A DNA stretch of 52,569 nucleotides, from contig JAGWIC010000011.1 in the NCBI GenBank assembly GCA_028866435.1, positions 1 to 52,569 of the forward strand, in the 5' to 3' direction. Each line of letters opens with the position of its first letter. Position 1 is the first letter of the stretch. Source of the stretch: Lysobacteraceae bacterium. Lineage in GTDB: Bacteria; Pseudomonadota; Gammaproteobacteria; Xanthomonadales; Rhodanobacteraceae. Below the pieces are notes generated by a model, which was not told the origin of the DNA, ran no database searches, and saw only the letters and a program-made list of their open reading frames with translations. Position numbers and translations under genes: made by a program. Below, in pieces: positions 1 through 8,040 of this stretch.

Positions 1-2
1 TC

Positions 3-383
3 CTGATCATGCTGTGCGCGGTGATGGTGCTGCGCCATGCGCTGGCTCGCCGCTTCGCCCTGCATCGGCGCTGGGCGTTGCGCCTGTTCCTGGTGGTCAG
101 CGGGGTATGGTTCTTCCGCATCGGCCTGACGTTCTGGATCATGCTGAACCAGGGGCCGCTGGGTTTCGATCCGGATACGTTCACCGGACCGGCGCTTACC
201 ACCATCGCGTTCGCCCAGTACCTGCTGCCGCTGGCGGTACTCCAGCTCTACTTCCATGCGCAGGACCGGGCCGGGCCGCACGGGCGTCTGTTCATGGCCT
301 GCGGCTTGTTCGTATCGACGCTGGTCACCGCCGCCGGCATTGTCGCGGCGTCGATGATGTTGTGGCTGCCGCATCTTCACTAG
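3..383 (+). CDS. DUF2306-like membrane protein, 5'-truncated by window edge
   Basis: The reading frame is already open at the left edge, so the N-terminus is missing; the first ATG in view is at 9, but I see no ribosome-binding site before it. The visible part has about four hydrophobic segments and a basic HRRW motif near residue 20, as expected of the DUF2306 family of predicted multi-pass inner-membrane proteins, whose function is unknown. It ends 32 bases before a DUF4386 gene on the same strand, so the two may be co-transcribed. Family assignment rests on remembered sequence character only. Confidence 0.6.
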   Translation: MIMLCAVMVLRHALARRFALHRRWALRLFLVVSGVWFFRIGLTFWIMLNQGPLGFDPDTFTGPALTTIAFAQYLLPLAVLQLYFHAQDRAGPHGRLFMACGLFVSTLVTAAGIVAASMMLWLPHLH

Positions 384-415
384 GAACCACAGCTCCGACT
401 TAGGAGGTCTCAACC

Positions 416-1114
416 ATGCGTTCACTCGACAAGACGGCCCGAATCGCCGGCTTCCTTTACCTGCTGGTCGTGATCACGGGCTTGTTCACCCTGATGTATG
501 CCCCCGGCAAGTTGTTCGTGCCGGGGGACGCGACCACGGTAGCCAGCAACATCCTGGCGCATCAATCGCTATTCCGCGCCGATATCGTCGTCGGATTGCT
601 TTCCGAGCTGTTCTTCATCGCAACCGTGTTGATGCTCTACCGATTGCTCAAGGAGACAGGTCCGCAACTGGCCGCCGTGATGGTCCTGCTGGTCCTGCTT
701 GACGCGCCGTTGGCGTTCGCAGGTACCGCCAACCAGGTGGCCACGCTGACCTTCCTGCGTGGCGCCGACTTCCTGGCCGCTTTCGACCAGCCGCAGCGGT
801 ATGCCCTGGCCATGCTGTTCATCCACCTGGACGCCCAGGCCACCACCGTATCCGAGATTTTCTGGGGGCTTTGGCTGCTGCCGCTCGGTTGGCTGGTGTA
901 CCGATCGGGCTTTCTGCCTCGCCTCCTGGGTATCTGGCTGACCATCAACGGCTTGGCCTATATGCTGCTCAGCGCAACGGAATTGCTCATGCCGGAACAC
1001 CTCAAGATGGTCTCCACGATGACCGCCCCAATCCTGCTGGGAGAGGTGGCGTTCACGCTATGGCTGTTGATCGTCGGTGCGCGGGTAAAGGCCGCGCCGG
1101 CAACGGCGGCGTGA
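416..1114 (+). CDS. DUF4386 family integral membrane protein
   Basis: This 232-residue protein starts with a basic RSLDKTARIAGFLYLL segment, typical of DUF4386 proteins, followed by about six hydrophobic helices. The ATG at 416 is well supported by a strong AGGAGGT ribosome-binding site at about 402-408. The function of DUF4386 is unknown; these inner-membrane proteins often sit beside regulators or other small membrane proteins, as here with a DUF2306 protein upstream and a LytS/LytTR pair downstream. No catalytic motif is visible. The ORF is complete and of normal family length. Confidence 0.8.
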   Translation: MRSLDKTARIAGFLYLLVVITGLFTLMYAPGKLFVPGDATTVASNILAHQSLFRADIVVGLLSELFFIATVLMLYRLLKETGPQLAAVMVLLVLLDAPLAFAGTANQVATLTFLRGADFLAAFDQPQRYALAMLFIHLDAQATTVSEIFWGLWLLPLGWLVYRSGFLPRLLGIWLTINGLAYMLLSATELLMPEHLKMVSTMTAPILLGEVAFTLWLLIVGARVKAAPATAA

Positions 1115-1211
1115 GGGGCTGCGCTCGGTGACACCGACTGCTTCCCGTGGCGTGCCGCGAACTGGCGGCAGTTGCCGCCTGCGAAACTAGCCGGCTTGCT
1201 ATCGTTACGCC

Positions 1212-2294
1212 ATGACTGCCATGGACTCCCATCCCGAACCCGAAGGTTTCGCACGCGTGCTCGGCTGGCGCCGCGTGCGCTACCCGCTGGGTGCGGCGGC
1301 GCTGCTCGGGCTGCTGTTGATGCCAGGGTGGGAGGATCACTACTGGGTGCTGTTCGCACGCCTGTTCTTCATCGCACTGACGGCCACCTTGACCTTCGGG
1401 TTGTTCGAGCGATGGCCGGTGCGGGTGCCACGGCGGCTCGCACGCTGGGTGGTGCAGGTGGTGGCGGTGGCAGTGGTCATTCCGTTGGCCACATTCGTGG
1501 CTTACGTCGCGACCACGCAAGGCGATCCCGTGCCGTTCTGGCACAACAGCGATCGCCTCCAGGGTTTCGGCTTCATGACCTTCATGGGCCTGCTGCTGGC
1601 CCCGTGGCTGGCGCTGTCGGCACTGATCGGCCAGATCAACGGCAAGGCGCAACGGCAGGCGCTCGCGTTCGAGCTCGAACGCAGCGAACTTGAGCGCAAG
1701 GCGCTCGATGCACGCATGCACCTGCTGCAGGCCCAGGTCGAGCCGCACTTCCTGTTCAACACGCTGGCGAACGTGCGCGAACTGGTGGACTCCGGTTCGC
1801 CTCAGGCGTCCATGGTTCTGGGCAGCCTGATCGCCTATCTGCGTGCCGCCGTGCCGCGCCTGCATAACCCCGCCACCACGCTGGGACAGGAGCTCGACCT
1901 GGTACGCGCGTATCTGGAGGTGATGCATATGCGCATCCCCGACCGACTGCAGTGCGTGCTGCATGTCGACGATGCCGCCCTCGCACTGTCGTGCCCGCCG
2001 ATGACGCTGTTGACGCTGGTGGAGAATGCCGTACGTCACGGCATCGATCCCGGCGAGGATGGTGGCCGGATCGAGGTTCGGGTGACACTGCGCGATGGCC
2101 GTTGCCTCGCCCAGGTCGTCGATACCGGCGTCGGCCTGCGTCCGTCCGACGACGGTCTGGGCACCGGGCTGGCGACGCTGCGCGAACGCCTGCAGCTGGT
2201 TTTTGGCCATGACGCACAGCTGCGGTTGAGCGAGCTCATGCCACACGGCGTCTGCGCCGAGCTGGAATTCCCCGCACGCAGGCAGATCGCATGA
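1212..2294 (+). CDS. LytS/YehU-type sensor histidine kinase
   Basis: This 360-residue membrane kinase has about four transmembrane segments in its first 145 residues, a short coiled linker, then a His_kinase (PF06580) domain. The phospho-acceptor His is about residue 179, in QVEPHFLFNTLANVRELV. A C-terminal HATPase domain shows an N-box (LVENAVRHGID) and glycine-rich lid segments (DTGVGL, GLGTGLATLRERL). It overlaps the next gene by 4 bases (ATGA), so it is translationally coupled to its LytTR response regulator. The short periplasmic exposure suggests membrane-embedded or small-molecule sensing; the signal is not readable. Related pairs regulate cell-envelope or metabolic genes, but no target is evident; the DUF2306/DUF4386 genes just upstream are candidates by position only. 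Confidence 0.88.
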   Translation: MTAMDSHPEPEGFARVLGWRRVRYPLGAAALLGLLLMPGWEDHYWVLFARLFFIALTATLTFGLFERWPVRVPRRLARWVVQVVAVAVVIPLATFVAYVATTQGDPVPFWHNSDRLQGFGFMTFMGLLLAPWLALSALIGQINGKAQRQALAFELERSELERKALDARMHLLQAQVEPHFLFNTLANVRELVDSGSPQASMVLGSLIAYLRAAVPRLHNPATTLGQELDLVRAYLEVMHMRIPDRLQCVLHVDDAALALSCPPMTLLTLVENAVRHGIDPGEDGGRIEVRVTLRDGRCLAQVVDTGVGLRPSDDGLGTGLATLRERLQLVFGHDAQLRLSELMPHGVCAELEFPARRQIA

Positions 2295-3073
2295 GCGAGC
2301 AGAACCCGACCGCCCTGATTGCCGACGACGAGCCGTTATTGCGCAAGGCACTGATGCGCCTGCTGGCGCAGGCATGGCCGGAACTGGACGTCGTGGCGCA
2401 GGCGCGCAACGGCCGCGAGGCGGTCGAGCTGTTCGAGGCCCGGCAGCCGGACATCTGCTTTCTCGACGTGCAGATGCCGGGGCTGTCGGGCGTGGAGGCG
2501 GCACGCCATATCGGTCGGCGAGCCCACCTCGTGTTCGTCACCGCGTTCGACCAGTACGCGGTGCAGGCCTTCGAACACGGCGCGCTCGACTATCTGGTCA
2601 AGCCGGTGGAACCAGCGCGCCTGGCCGATACGGTCTTGCGGCTGCGCGAGCGGTTGCGCACCGCGCAACCCGCACCCGGCGTCGAGGCGCTGATCGAGCA
2701 ACTCGCGGCGCATCTACGCAAAGGCAGCGTCCCGAACACCCTGCAATGGATCCGCGCCTCGGTCGGGCAAACCGTGCGGATGATCGCAGTCGACGACATC
2801 GACTTCCTGCGCTCCGACGAGAAATACACGCGGATCGCCTGGCGCGACGAAGGCAAGCCGGCCGAGGCGCTCATCCGCACGCCATTGAAAGAGCTGGTGA
2901 CCCAACTCGACACCACCCAGTTCGCACAAGTGCATCGCGCCGTGGTGGTGAACCTTCGCGCCGTCGGCCACGTGACGCGAGGTGAGAACGAAACCGCGCA
3001 GATTTACCTGAAGGCACGCGACGACGTGCTGCCAGTGAGCCGCAGCTATCTGCATCTCTTTCGCCAGATGTGA
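2291..3073 (+). CDS. LytTR-family response regulator
   Basis: This 260-residue regulator has an N-terminal receiver domain with the acidic pair DDE at 12-14, the phospho-acceptor Asp at 59 (FLDVQMPG) and the conserved Lys in DYLVKPV. From about residue 150 to the end lies a LytTR DNA-binding domain, recognisable by IDFLRSDEKYTRI and by FAQVHRAVVVNL near the C-terminus. LytTR proteins bind direct repeats upstream of targets through a beta-fold rather than a helix-turn-helix. It is coupled by a 4-base overlap to the kinase before it and is surely its cognate partner. The ORF is complete; a convergent gene follows 38 bases later. Confidence 0.9.
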   Translation: MSEQNPTALIADDEPLLRKALMRLLAQAWPELDVVAQARNGREAVELFEARQPDICFLDVQMPGLSGVEAARHIGRRAHLVFVTAFDQYAVQAFEHGALDYLVKPVEPARLADTVLRLRERLRTAQPAPGVEALIEQLAAHLRKGSVPNTLQWIRASVGQTVRMIAVDDIDFLRSDEKYTRIAWRDEGKPAEALIRTPLKELVTQLDTTQFAQVHRAVVVNLRAVGHVTRGENETAQIYLKARDDVLPVSRSYLHLFRQM

Positions 3074-3111
3074 CTCCGTGGTTGAACGGAGCCCGACACG
3101 GCGCCGCCCCG

Positions 3112-3756
3112 TCAGTAATCGCGCACGTCCAGCAGCAGAAAGCAGCGCGCGCTGTAGTCGCTGCCACGTGGCCACGCCACTTCGTTCAGGGCCAGCGTCC
3201 CGGCCGTCCACAACGCGTTGTCGAGCAGCGCCTCGCAGCGCGAATCGCCCTCCGCGGCATGGCTGTGCACCAGCCGCAGCCAGTGCAGTTCGGGGCTGAG
3301 TGCCTCGCGTTTCAACGCGGCCTCGATCGACGCCAGCGCTTCGGCCGGGATCTCGGCGACGCCCGCGCCGCGCGCACTGAACGGGCCGATGAACACGTCC
3401 CAGGTGCGCACGCCGATGTTCCACGCGGCAATCCGCATGCGGCGGTCGTCGGTGACGTACCAGCAGGCGGCGAGCAGCGGATGGAACGCGCCGTGCTCGA
3501 ACGCGCGCAAGGCGTCGCGGCAGCCCGTTTCGCCGCCACCGCTGCCGGCGAAGCTCTCCTCGATATAGCGCTCCTCGCTCAACACCACGTCGACGTCGAG
3601 CCGCCCGGGCTCGCCGGCCGCGCCCTCATGCCAGGCGGCGCGGATCGCCGGAAAGTCGCCATCGGTGACCAGCCAGCCGTCCTCGTCCGCCTCCAGTTCG
3701 ACGTCGTGGCGCTCGAACAGGCGCAGCAGGTATTTCTGTAGTGCCGCACTATCCAT
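3112..3756 (-). CDS. DUF6348 family protein
   Basis: This soluble protein of about 214 residues has no signal peptide or membrane segment. It contains DGDFPAIRAAWHEG, an IEESFAGSGGGE stretch and LAACWYVTDDRRMRIAAWNI, which I associate with the uncharacterised DUF6348 family of Xanthomonadaceae and relatives. I chose the ATG at 3756 (MDSAALQKYLL) rather than the longer frame because the preceding residues are not family-like. The start overlaps the 3' end of the upstream metallopeptidase gene by 8 bases, so the two are probably co-transcribed and translationally coupled. Function is unknown; some DUF6348 proteins are discussed as immunity-like, but nothing here shows a toxin partner. Confidence 0.65.
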   Translation of the reverse strand: MDSAALQKYLLRLFERHDVELEADEDGWLVTDGDFPAIRAAWHEGAAGEPGRLDVDVVLSEERYIEESFAGSGGGETGCRDALRAFEHGAFHPLLAACWYVTDDRRMRIAAWNIGVRTWDVFIGPFSARGAGVAEIPAEALASIEAALKREALSPELHWLRLVHSHAAEGDSRCEALLDNALWTAGTLALNEVAWPRGSDYSARCFLLLDVRDY

Positions 3757-4270
3757 GCGTGTCCTCGTTGCGCCGTGTCGACGGCAGTTCACGCCAGGTC
3801 AAATAGACGCGCAGGTCGAATTCCAGTTGATGGTAGTCCGGCAGCATGTGCCGGCACAGCTGGTAGAACGCCTTGTTGTGTTCGATTTCCTTCAGATGCG
3901 CCAACTCGTGCACCACGATCATCTGCAGGAACTCGGGTGCGGCCGCCTTGAACAGGGAGGCGACGCGAATCTCCTTCTTGGCCTTGAGCCTGCCTCCCTG
4001 CACGCGGGATATCGCGGTGTGCAGGCCCAGGGCACGATGCAGCACATCGAGCTTGCCGTCGTAGAGCACCTTGTCGATGGCCGCCGCGTTCCTGAGGTGT
4101 TCCTGCTTCAACGCCATGGTGTAGGCATACAGGGCCTTGTCGCTCTGCACCTCGTGGCGCCCGGGATAGTGGCGGTCCAGGTGTTCGCCCAGGCGCCCCT
4201 GCGCGATCAGTTGGCGCACCTTGTCCTGCAGGGCGGCCGGGTAGGCCTGGAGATATTTGAGCGCCGTCAT
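3749..4270 (-). CDS. YgjP-like M48-superfamily metallopeptidase (DUF45)
   Basis: This small cytoplasmic protein of about 173 residues carries the zinc-binding HELAH motif (VVHELAHLKEIEHNKAFY) plus a downstream acidic ligand region, the hallmark of the YgjP/WLM-type predicted metallopeptidases. The two His residues and the Glu of HExxH are all intact, so it should be catalytically competent. Start ATG 4270 (MTALKYLQ) is preferred; an ATG at 4279 would add three residues. Homologues have been linked to restriction systems and to DNA-protein crosslink processing, but this copy sits in a housekeeping setting between trpS and a DUF6348 gene, so no specific role can be assigned. Confidence 0.8.
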   Translation of the reverse strand: MTALKYLQAYPAALQDKVRQLIAQGRLGEHLDRHYPGRHEVQSDKALYAYTMALKQEHLRNAAAIDKVLYDGKLDVLHRALGLHTAISRVQGGRLKAKKEIRVASLFKAAAPEFLQMIVVHELAHLKEIEHNKAFYQLCRHMLPDYHQLEFDLRVYLTWRELPSTRRNEDTHG

Positions 4271-4380
4271 GCGCCGCATTCTCGCACCGCCGGGCAGCCC
4301 GGCATACGCCGTCGCGCGCGCCGCCGCCGGATCCCGGCGCCGACGCGCCGCCAACCGCCCCGGCATGCGGCGGCGGGACG

Positions 4381-5745
4381 TCAGTCCTGCGCGGCCAGCT
4401 GCCCCAGCGCGGCCTGCAGCCTGGGCAGGGCTTCATCACGCCGTGTCGCATCGCCGTAGTCGGGCGTGCTGGCCACCCGCTCGCCGTCCAGTTCCAGGGC
4501 CAGGCCGTGCGGCTGCACCCGCGTCACCGCCGCGGCCACGCCCAGCTGCCTGATCCGCTGCTGCAGCGCACCGACCGCCTTGGGGTCGGCGAACGGCATC
4601 GACAGCAACAACTCCTCGCCATCGGCCGCGAACAGCCGGAAGCGGAAGTTGCCCTCGGCATCGCGGAAACTCGCAAACCGCGGCGCCTTGCCCTGCTTCG
4701 ACGCGGCCTTCGGCGCCGCCGCCTTGGCCGGCGATGCAGTGGCCGAGCGCAGACCGAGCGCATCACGCAGCGCGGCCAGCTTCGGCGTAGCCACGGCGCG
4801 TGCCTTCCGCGCACCCTCCTGGAGGATGGCCTCGATCGCCAACGGGTCGGCCATGAACGCCGCATACCGTTCGCGCATGGGCGCCACGTCGGCGTCGATG
4901 CGCTGGTACAGCATCTGCTTGGCGTCGCCCCAGCCCAGGCCATCCAGCAGGGCCTGGCGAAACGCCGCCGTTTCGGGGCCGCTGGCAAACGCGCGGAAGA
5001 TGGTGAACAGCGCGCTGTTGTCAGGGTCCTTCGGCTCGCCGGGCAGGCGGGAGTCGGTGACGATGCGCATGATTGCCTCGCGCAATGGCTTGCTGCCGCC
5101 GGCAAACAGGGGAATCGTGTTGTCGTAGCTCTTGGACATCTTGCGGCCGTCCAGGCCCGGCAAGGTGGCTACCTGTTCTTCGATCAGCGCCTCGGGCAAC
5201 ACGAAGAACTCGCGCCCGTGCAGGTGGTTGAAACGCTGTCCGAGGTCGCGCGCCATTTCGATATGCTGGATCTGGTCGCGTCCGACCGGCACCTTGTGCG
5301 CATCGAAGGCGAGGATGTCGGCGGCCATCAGCACCGGGTACATGTAGAGCCCGGCGCTGATGCCGGCATCGGGGTCCTCGCCGCTCTCGGTGTTGCGGTC
5401 GACCGCCGCCTTGTACGCGTGCGCGCGATTGAGCATGCCCTTGCCCGCGACACAGGTCAGGAACCAGGTCAGCTCGGGAATTTCGGGGATGTCCGACTGG
5501 CGATAGAACGTGACCCGCGCCGGATCGAGGCCGGCCGCGAGCCAGGTGGCGGCTATTTCCAGCCGGGAACGTTCGATCCGCGCCGCATCGTCGCTCTTGA
5601 TCAAGGCGTGGTAGTCGGCCATGAAGAAGAAGGCGTCGACGTCCGCCCGCCGGCTGGCTTCGATGGCCGGCCGGATCGCGCCGACGTAGTTGCCCAGATG
5701 CGGCGTGCCGGTGGTGGTGATGCCAGTGAGTACGCGGGTTTGCAT
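4381..5745 (-). CDS. trpS: Tryptophanyl-tRNA synthetase with C-terminal extension
   Basis: This class I synthetase charges tRNA-Trp with tryptophan. The HIGH-type signature is TPHLGN at residues 14-19 and the second signature is KMSKS at 202-206; the Rossmann core spans roughly residues 1-335. Canonical bacterial TrpRS is about 330-350 residues, but this one has 454. The extra segment begins with an Ala/Lys/Pro-rich linker (about 340-355) followed by a compact domain starting FASFRDAEGNFRFRL, which resembles the UPF0339/YegP (DUF1508) fold. I recall similar extended TrpRS proteins in Xanthomonadaceae. It is transcribed in the same direction as arginase, whose stop lies 31 bases upstream, so an arginase-trpS operon is possible. 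Confidence 0.95.
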   Translation of the reverse strand: MQTRVLTGITTTGTPHLGNYVGAIRPAIEASRRADVDAFFFMADYHALIKSDDAARIERSRLEIAATWLAAGLDPARVTFYRQSDIPEIPELTWFLTCVAGKGMLNRAHAYKAAVDRNTESGEDPDAGISAGLYMYPVLMAADILAFDAHKVPVGRDQIQHIEMARDLGQRFNHLHGREFFVLPEALIEEQVATLPGLDGRKMSKSYDNTIPLFAGGSKPLREAIMRIVTDSRLPGEPKDPDNSALFTIFRAFASGPETAAFRQALLDGLGWGDAKQMLYQRIDADVAPMRERYAAFMADPLAIEAILQEGARKARAVATPKLAALRDALGLRSATASPAKAAAPKAASKQGKAPRFASFRDAEGNFRFRLFAADGEELLLSMPFADPKAVGALQQRIRQLGVAAAVTRVQPHGLALELDGERVASTPDYGDATRRDEALPRLQAALGQLAAQD

Positions 5746-5776
5746 GGTGTTCGCTTGTGAATGGTTCGGCTTGGGC

Positions 5777-6694
5777 CTAGCGGCGAATCAGGGTCGACTT
5801 GCCGAACAGTGACTCCACCAGGTCCACGGCGAGCTTGGCCGTGGCGTTGCGCTTGTCGAAGGCCGGGTTCAGCTCGACGATGTCGAGCGAACCAAGCAGC
5901 CCCGTGTCGGCGATCATTTCCATGCACAGTTGCGCCTCGCGATAGGTCGGCCCGCCACGCACGGTGGTGCCCACGCCCGGCGCGATGCTCGGATCGAGAA
6001 AATCGACATCGAAGCTGACATGCAGGTGGGTGTCGCCGTCGATGCCGGCCAGGGCCTGTTCCATCACCCGCTTCATGCCCTCTTCGTCGATGTGGCGCAT
6101 GTCGTAGATGCCGACGTTGGCCTGCCGCACCAGCTGCTTCTCGCCGTAATCGACCGAACGGATGCCGATCTGGCGGAATACGTCGGGCGTCGTCGCCGGG
6201 CCACTGCCTCCAAGCTCGGTCAGCGCCTTCGGCCCATAACCGCACAGGCACGCCACCGGCATGCCATGGATGTTGCCCGAGGGCGTCGCCTGCGCGGTAT
6301 TGAAATCCGAGTGCGCGTCCAGCCAGAGCACGCACAGTTTCTTGGCTACCTCGCGGCAATGGCGGGCGACCGCGGCGATCGAACCGATCGCCAGGCAATG
6401 ATCGCCGCCAAGCATGATCGGCAGGCGCCCTGCCTGGAGTTCTTCGCGAACCGCCGCGTAGACAGCCGTGTTCCAGGCGACCACCTCGTCCAGGTGCCGA
6501 TAGCCGTCGACCGGCGGCAGCCACGGATTGAGCGGACCGTGCAGGTTGCCGCGATCGACCACCTGCAACCCCCGCCGCTCCAGCTTCGGGGCGAGATTGG
6601 CCACGCGCAAGGCCTCCGGCCCCATCGACGCGCCGCGATGCCCGGCACCGATGTCGGTCGGCACGCCAATCAAGGAAACGGTCTGACTGCTCAT
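5777..6694 (-). CDS. rocF: Arginase
   Basis: This 305-residue ureohydrolase hydrolyses arginine to ornithine and urea using a binuclear manganese centre. The metal-binding motifs are all present: GGDHCLAIGS, WLDAHSDFNT followed by SGNIHGMP, and SFDVDFLDPSIAPG. The SGN-HG segment and the C-terminal SLDIVELNPAFD favour arginase over agmatinase or formimidoylglutamase. I chose ATG 6694 (MSSQTVSLIGVP), which matches the family N-terminus, although the frame stays open for another 465 bases upstream, a common artefact of high GC. Its neighbour trpS lies 31 bases downstream on the same strand. No regulator of arginine catabolism is visible nearby. Confidence 0.92.
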   Translation of the reverse strand: MSSQTVSLIGVPTDIGAGHRGASMGPEALRVANLAPKLERRGLQVVDRGNLHGPLNPWLPPVDGYRHLDEVVAWNTAVYAAVREELQAGRLPIMLGGDHCLAIGSIAAVARHCREVAKKLCVLWLDAHSDFNTAQATPSGNIHGMPVACLCGYGPKALTELGGSGPATTPDVFRQIGIRSVDYGEKQLVRQANVGIYDMRHIDEEGMKRVMEQALAGIDGDTHLHVSFDVDFLDPSIAPGVGTTVRGGPTYREAQLCMEMIADTGLLGSLDIVELNPAFDKRNATAKLAVDLVESLFGKSTLIRR

Positions 6695-7092
6695 GAATTC
6701 GGGTACCTGCGTTGACGGGCATGGCAGGCGCAAGGGCACAGCCCCGTCGCACCACCGATGCCGGCGCGACGGACCCGCGTCGAGCCGCCGTTGACCGAGG
6801 CTCGAGGGCGGAGCGCCGTCGTCCGGATGGAAGAGAGCTTCGCGACCAGCGTGGCCGCGAGCCACCGAGTTTACCGGAACGACCCCTGCCACGCCCGGAT
6901 GCGCTCTGCTGCGGGCGCGCCGGGACCAGCGGCGAAGCCCGAGGTCGCGGATGCGCTGCCGCGCGCCCGCGACAACGGTGCCGGCCGGGACAGGCGGGGA
7001 ACGGGGTTCCATTTCCAGCGCGGTGCGGAAGATCGATCCGGCAAGGGGAGCGGTCCCACCGCCATCCGCGTGCCCTGCCGCGCCGGCCCGGC

Positions 7093-7284
7093 CTATTCCA
7101 TCTGCCGCCGGCGTGCCAGCTCGTCCTCGCGACGCGATCTCGCCCCCGAATGCCAGCACACCAAATCGTCACCCTTGGGTGGCGGGGGCTGGGTTGTTGC
7201 GTCCTTCATGACCCTGGCCATCAGCGTCCCTGCAAACAGCGCGTATCGCCACCCGAAGGCGGGACCCGCGAAAAATGTTTGCAT
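7093..7284 (-). CDS. Possible small hypothetical protein (63 aa)
   Basis: A 63-codon frame begins MQTFFAGPAFGWRYALFAG and ends with a basic, Arg-rich tail (ARSRREDELARRRQME). A purine-rich GGGAGTGAG element stands 4-11 bases before the ATG. The N-terminal half could form one short hydrophobic helix (FGWRYALFAGTLMARVM), suggesting a small membrane-associated protein. I do not recognise the family. It lies alone in a gene-poor region upstream of arginase on the same strand, 398 bases away. It could equally be a chance frame; codon-level conservation would decide. Confidence 0.35.
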   Translation of the reverse strand: MQTFFAGPAFGWRYALFAGTLMARVMKDATTQPPPPKGDDLVCWHSGARSRREDELARRRQME

Positions 7285-7964
7285 GTCACTCACTCCCGGC
7301 TGCCCCTGTGCAGCCGTGCGACGATCGTAACAAGATTCGGCGCCGCCCGCGCAACGTCCCCAGGCCAGGCGAAACCGCCCCCCATGACGCCCCGGCGCGG
7401 CGGATCGCGCACCGCCGATCCGACCGGGATCCCGCGGCATGGGCCTGGCGGCGGACGCATCGGCACATCTGGCCCGCGGCCCGGCGGTTCGGCCTCCATC
7501 GCCGGGGTGTTTTTTGCCCCTCGCTGGTCTCGATCGGCGCTCCCATCCCGGCACCTGCACCAGCACGCCGGCAACGGCGTTTCCATGCCATGGCGCACCG
7601 GCTTGTCGGCAACCGTGCCCGTGGCCTGGCGAACTCCCAGAACCGCAAAGTAGATATGGATGGCCATCGACGCCATGACCGCGATCAGGAAAATGTGGCG
7701 TAATGTCGCACGCGATCGCCGTCACGCGCGGTGCCGCGGCGGCTCCAGGGCGCCGCAGCGACGCCGCGCCCGCGGCCACTTCGCGCCGCCAAAGCGCTCG
7801 CCTCGACCCGGCGGATGCCTCGCAAGGCGCGCCACGTGGGCATTCCCGCCCCTGGCGGTGCAACTGACCGCTTTCGATTCCCCAGGTGCCGGGCGCCGTG
7901 CCATGGCCATGCCGACGCGCCGTGAAACCGGAGTGAACCAGGCGCCGGATCGTGCCTGCGCAAA

Positions 7965-8005
7965 TTGACGCAGGCCGATCTTCTATCCATGGGACGACGT
8001 AACCT
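7965..8005 (+). promoter_or_regulatory. Candidate azurin promoter with degenerate FNR-like half-site
   Basis: A TTGAC half-site at 7965-7969 is followed after 4 bases by GCCGA (3 of 5 matches to GTCAA). A weak -10-like TAACCT lies at 8000-8005, which would put the site centre about 40 bp upstream of a start point near 8012. In Pseudomonas aeruginosa the azurin gene is reported to be ANR-controlled, which makes the arrangement plausible, but the second half-site is poor. Confidence 0.25.
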
Positions 8006-8040
8006 TTGCACCGTTCCCCCACCCATTTCGGAGAAGTCGC

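Larger units (their letters stand above)
6695..8040. other. Gene-poor region between arginase and azurin
   Basis: About 1.3 kb lacks a convincing conserved gene. Open frames here have shuffled, Arg/Pro/Ala-rich composition typical of GC-rich non-coding DNA. Two minus-strand pieces look more protein-like: the short ORF at 7093-7284 listed separately, and a hydrophobic stretch read right to left from about 7712 to 7625 (HIFLIAVMASMAIHIYFAVL), which has no clear start and runs into low-quality sequence. They could be remains of a decayed membrane-protein gene. The last 80 bases hold the presumed azurin promoter. Confidence 0.5.

Noticed and set aside
1053-2504. Minus-strand open frame of 483 codons opposite the LytS-type kinase gene
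   Set aside because: The plus-strand kinase has all its motifs; the antisense frame is a compositional artefact.
6695-7159. N-terminal extension of arginase by 155 codons
   Set aside because: The extension has no arginase homology and a shuffled composition; the family start MSSQTVSLIGVP fits ATG 6694.
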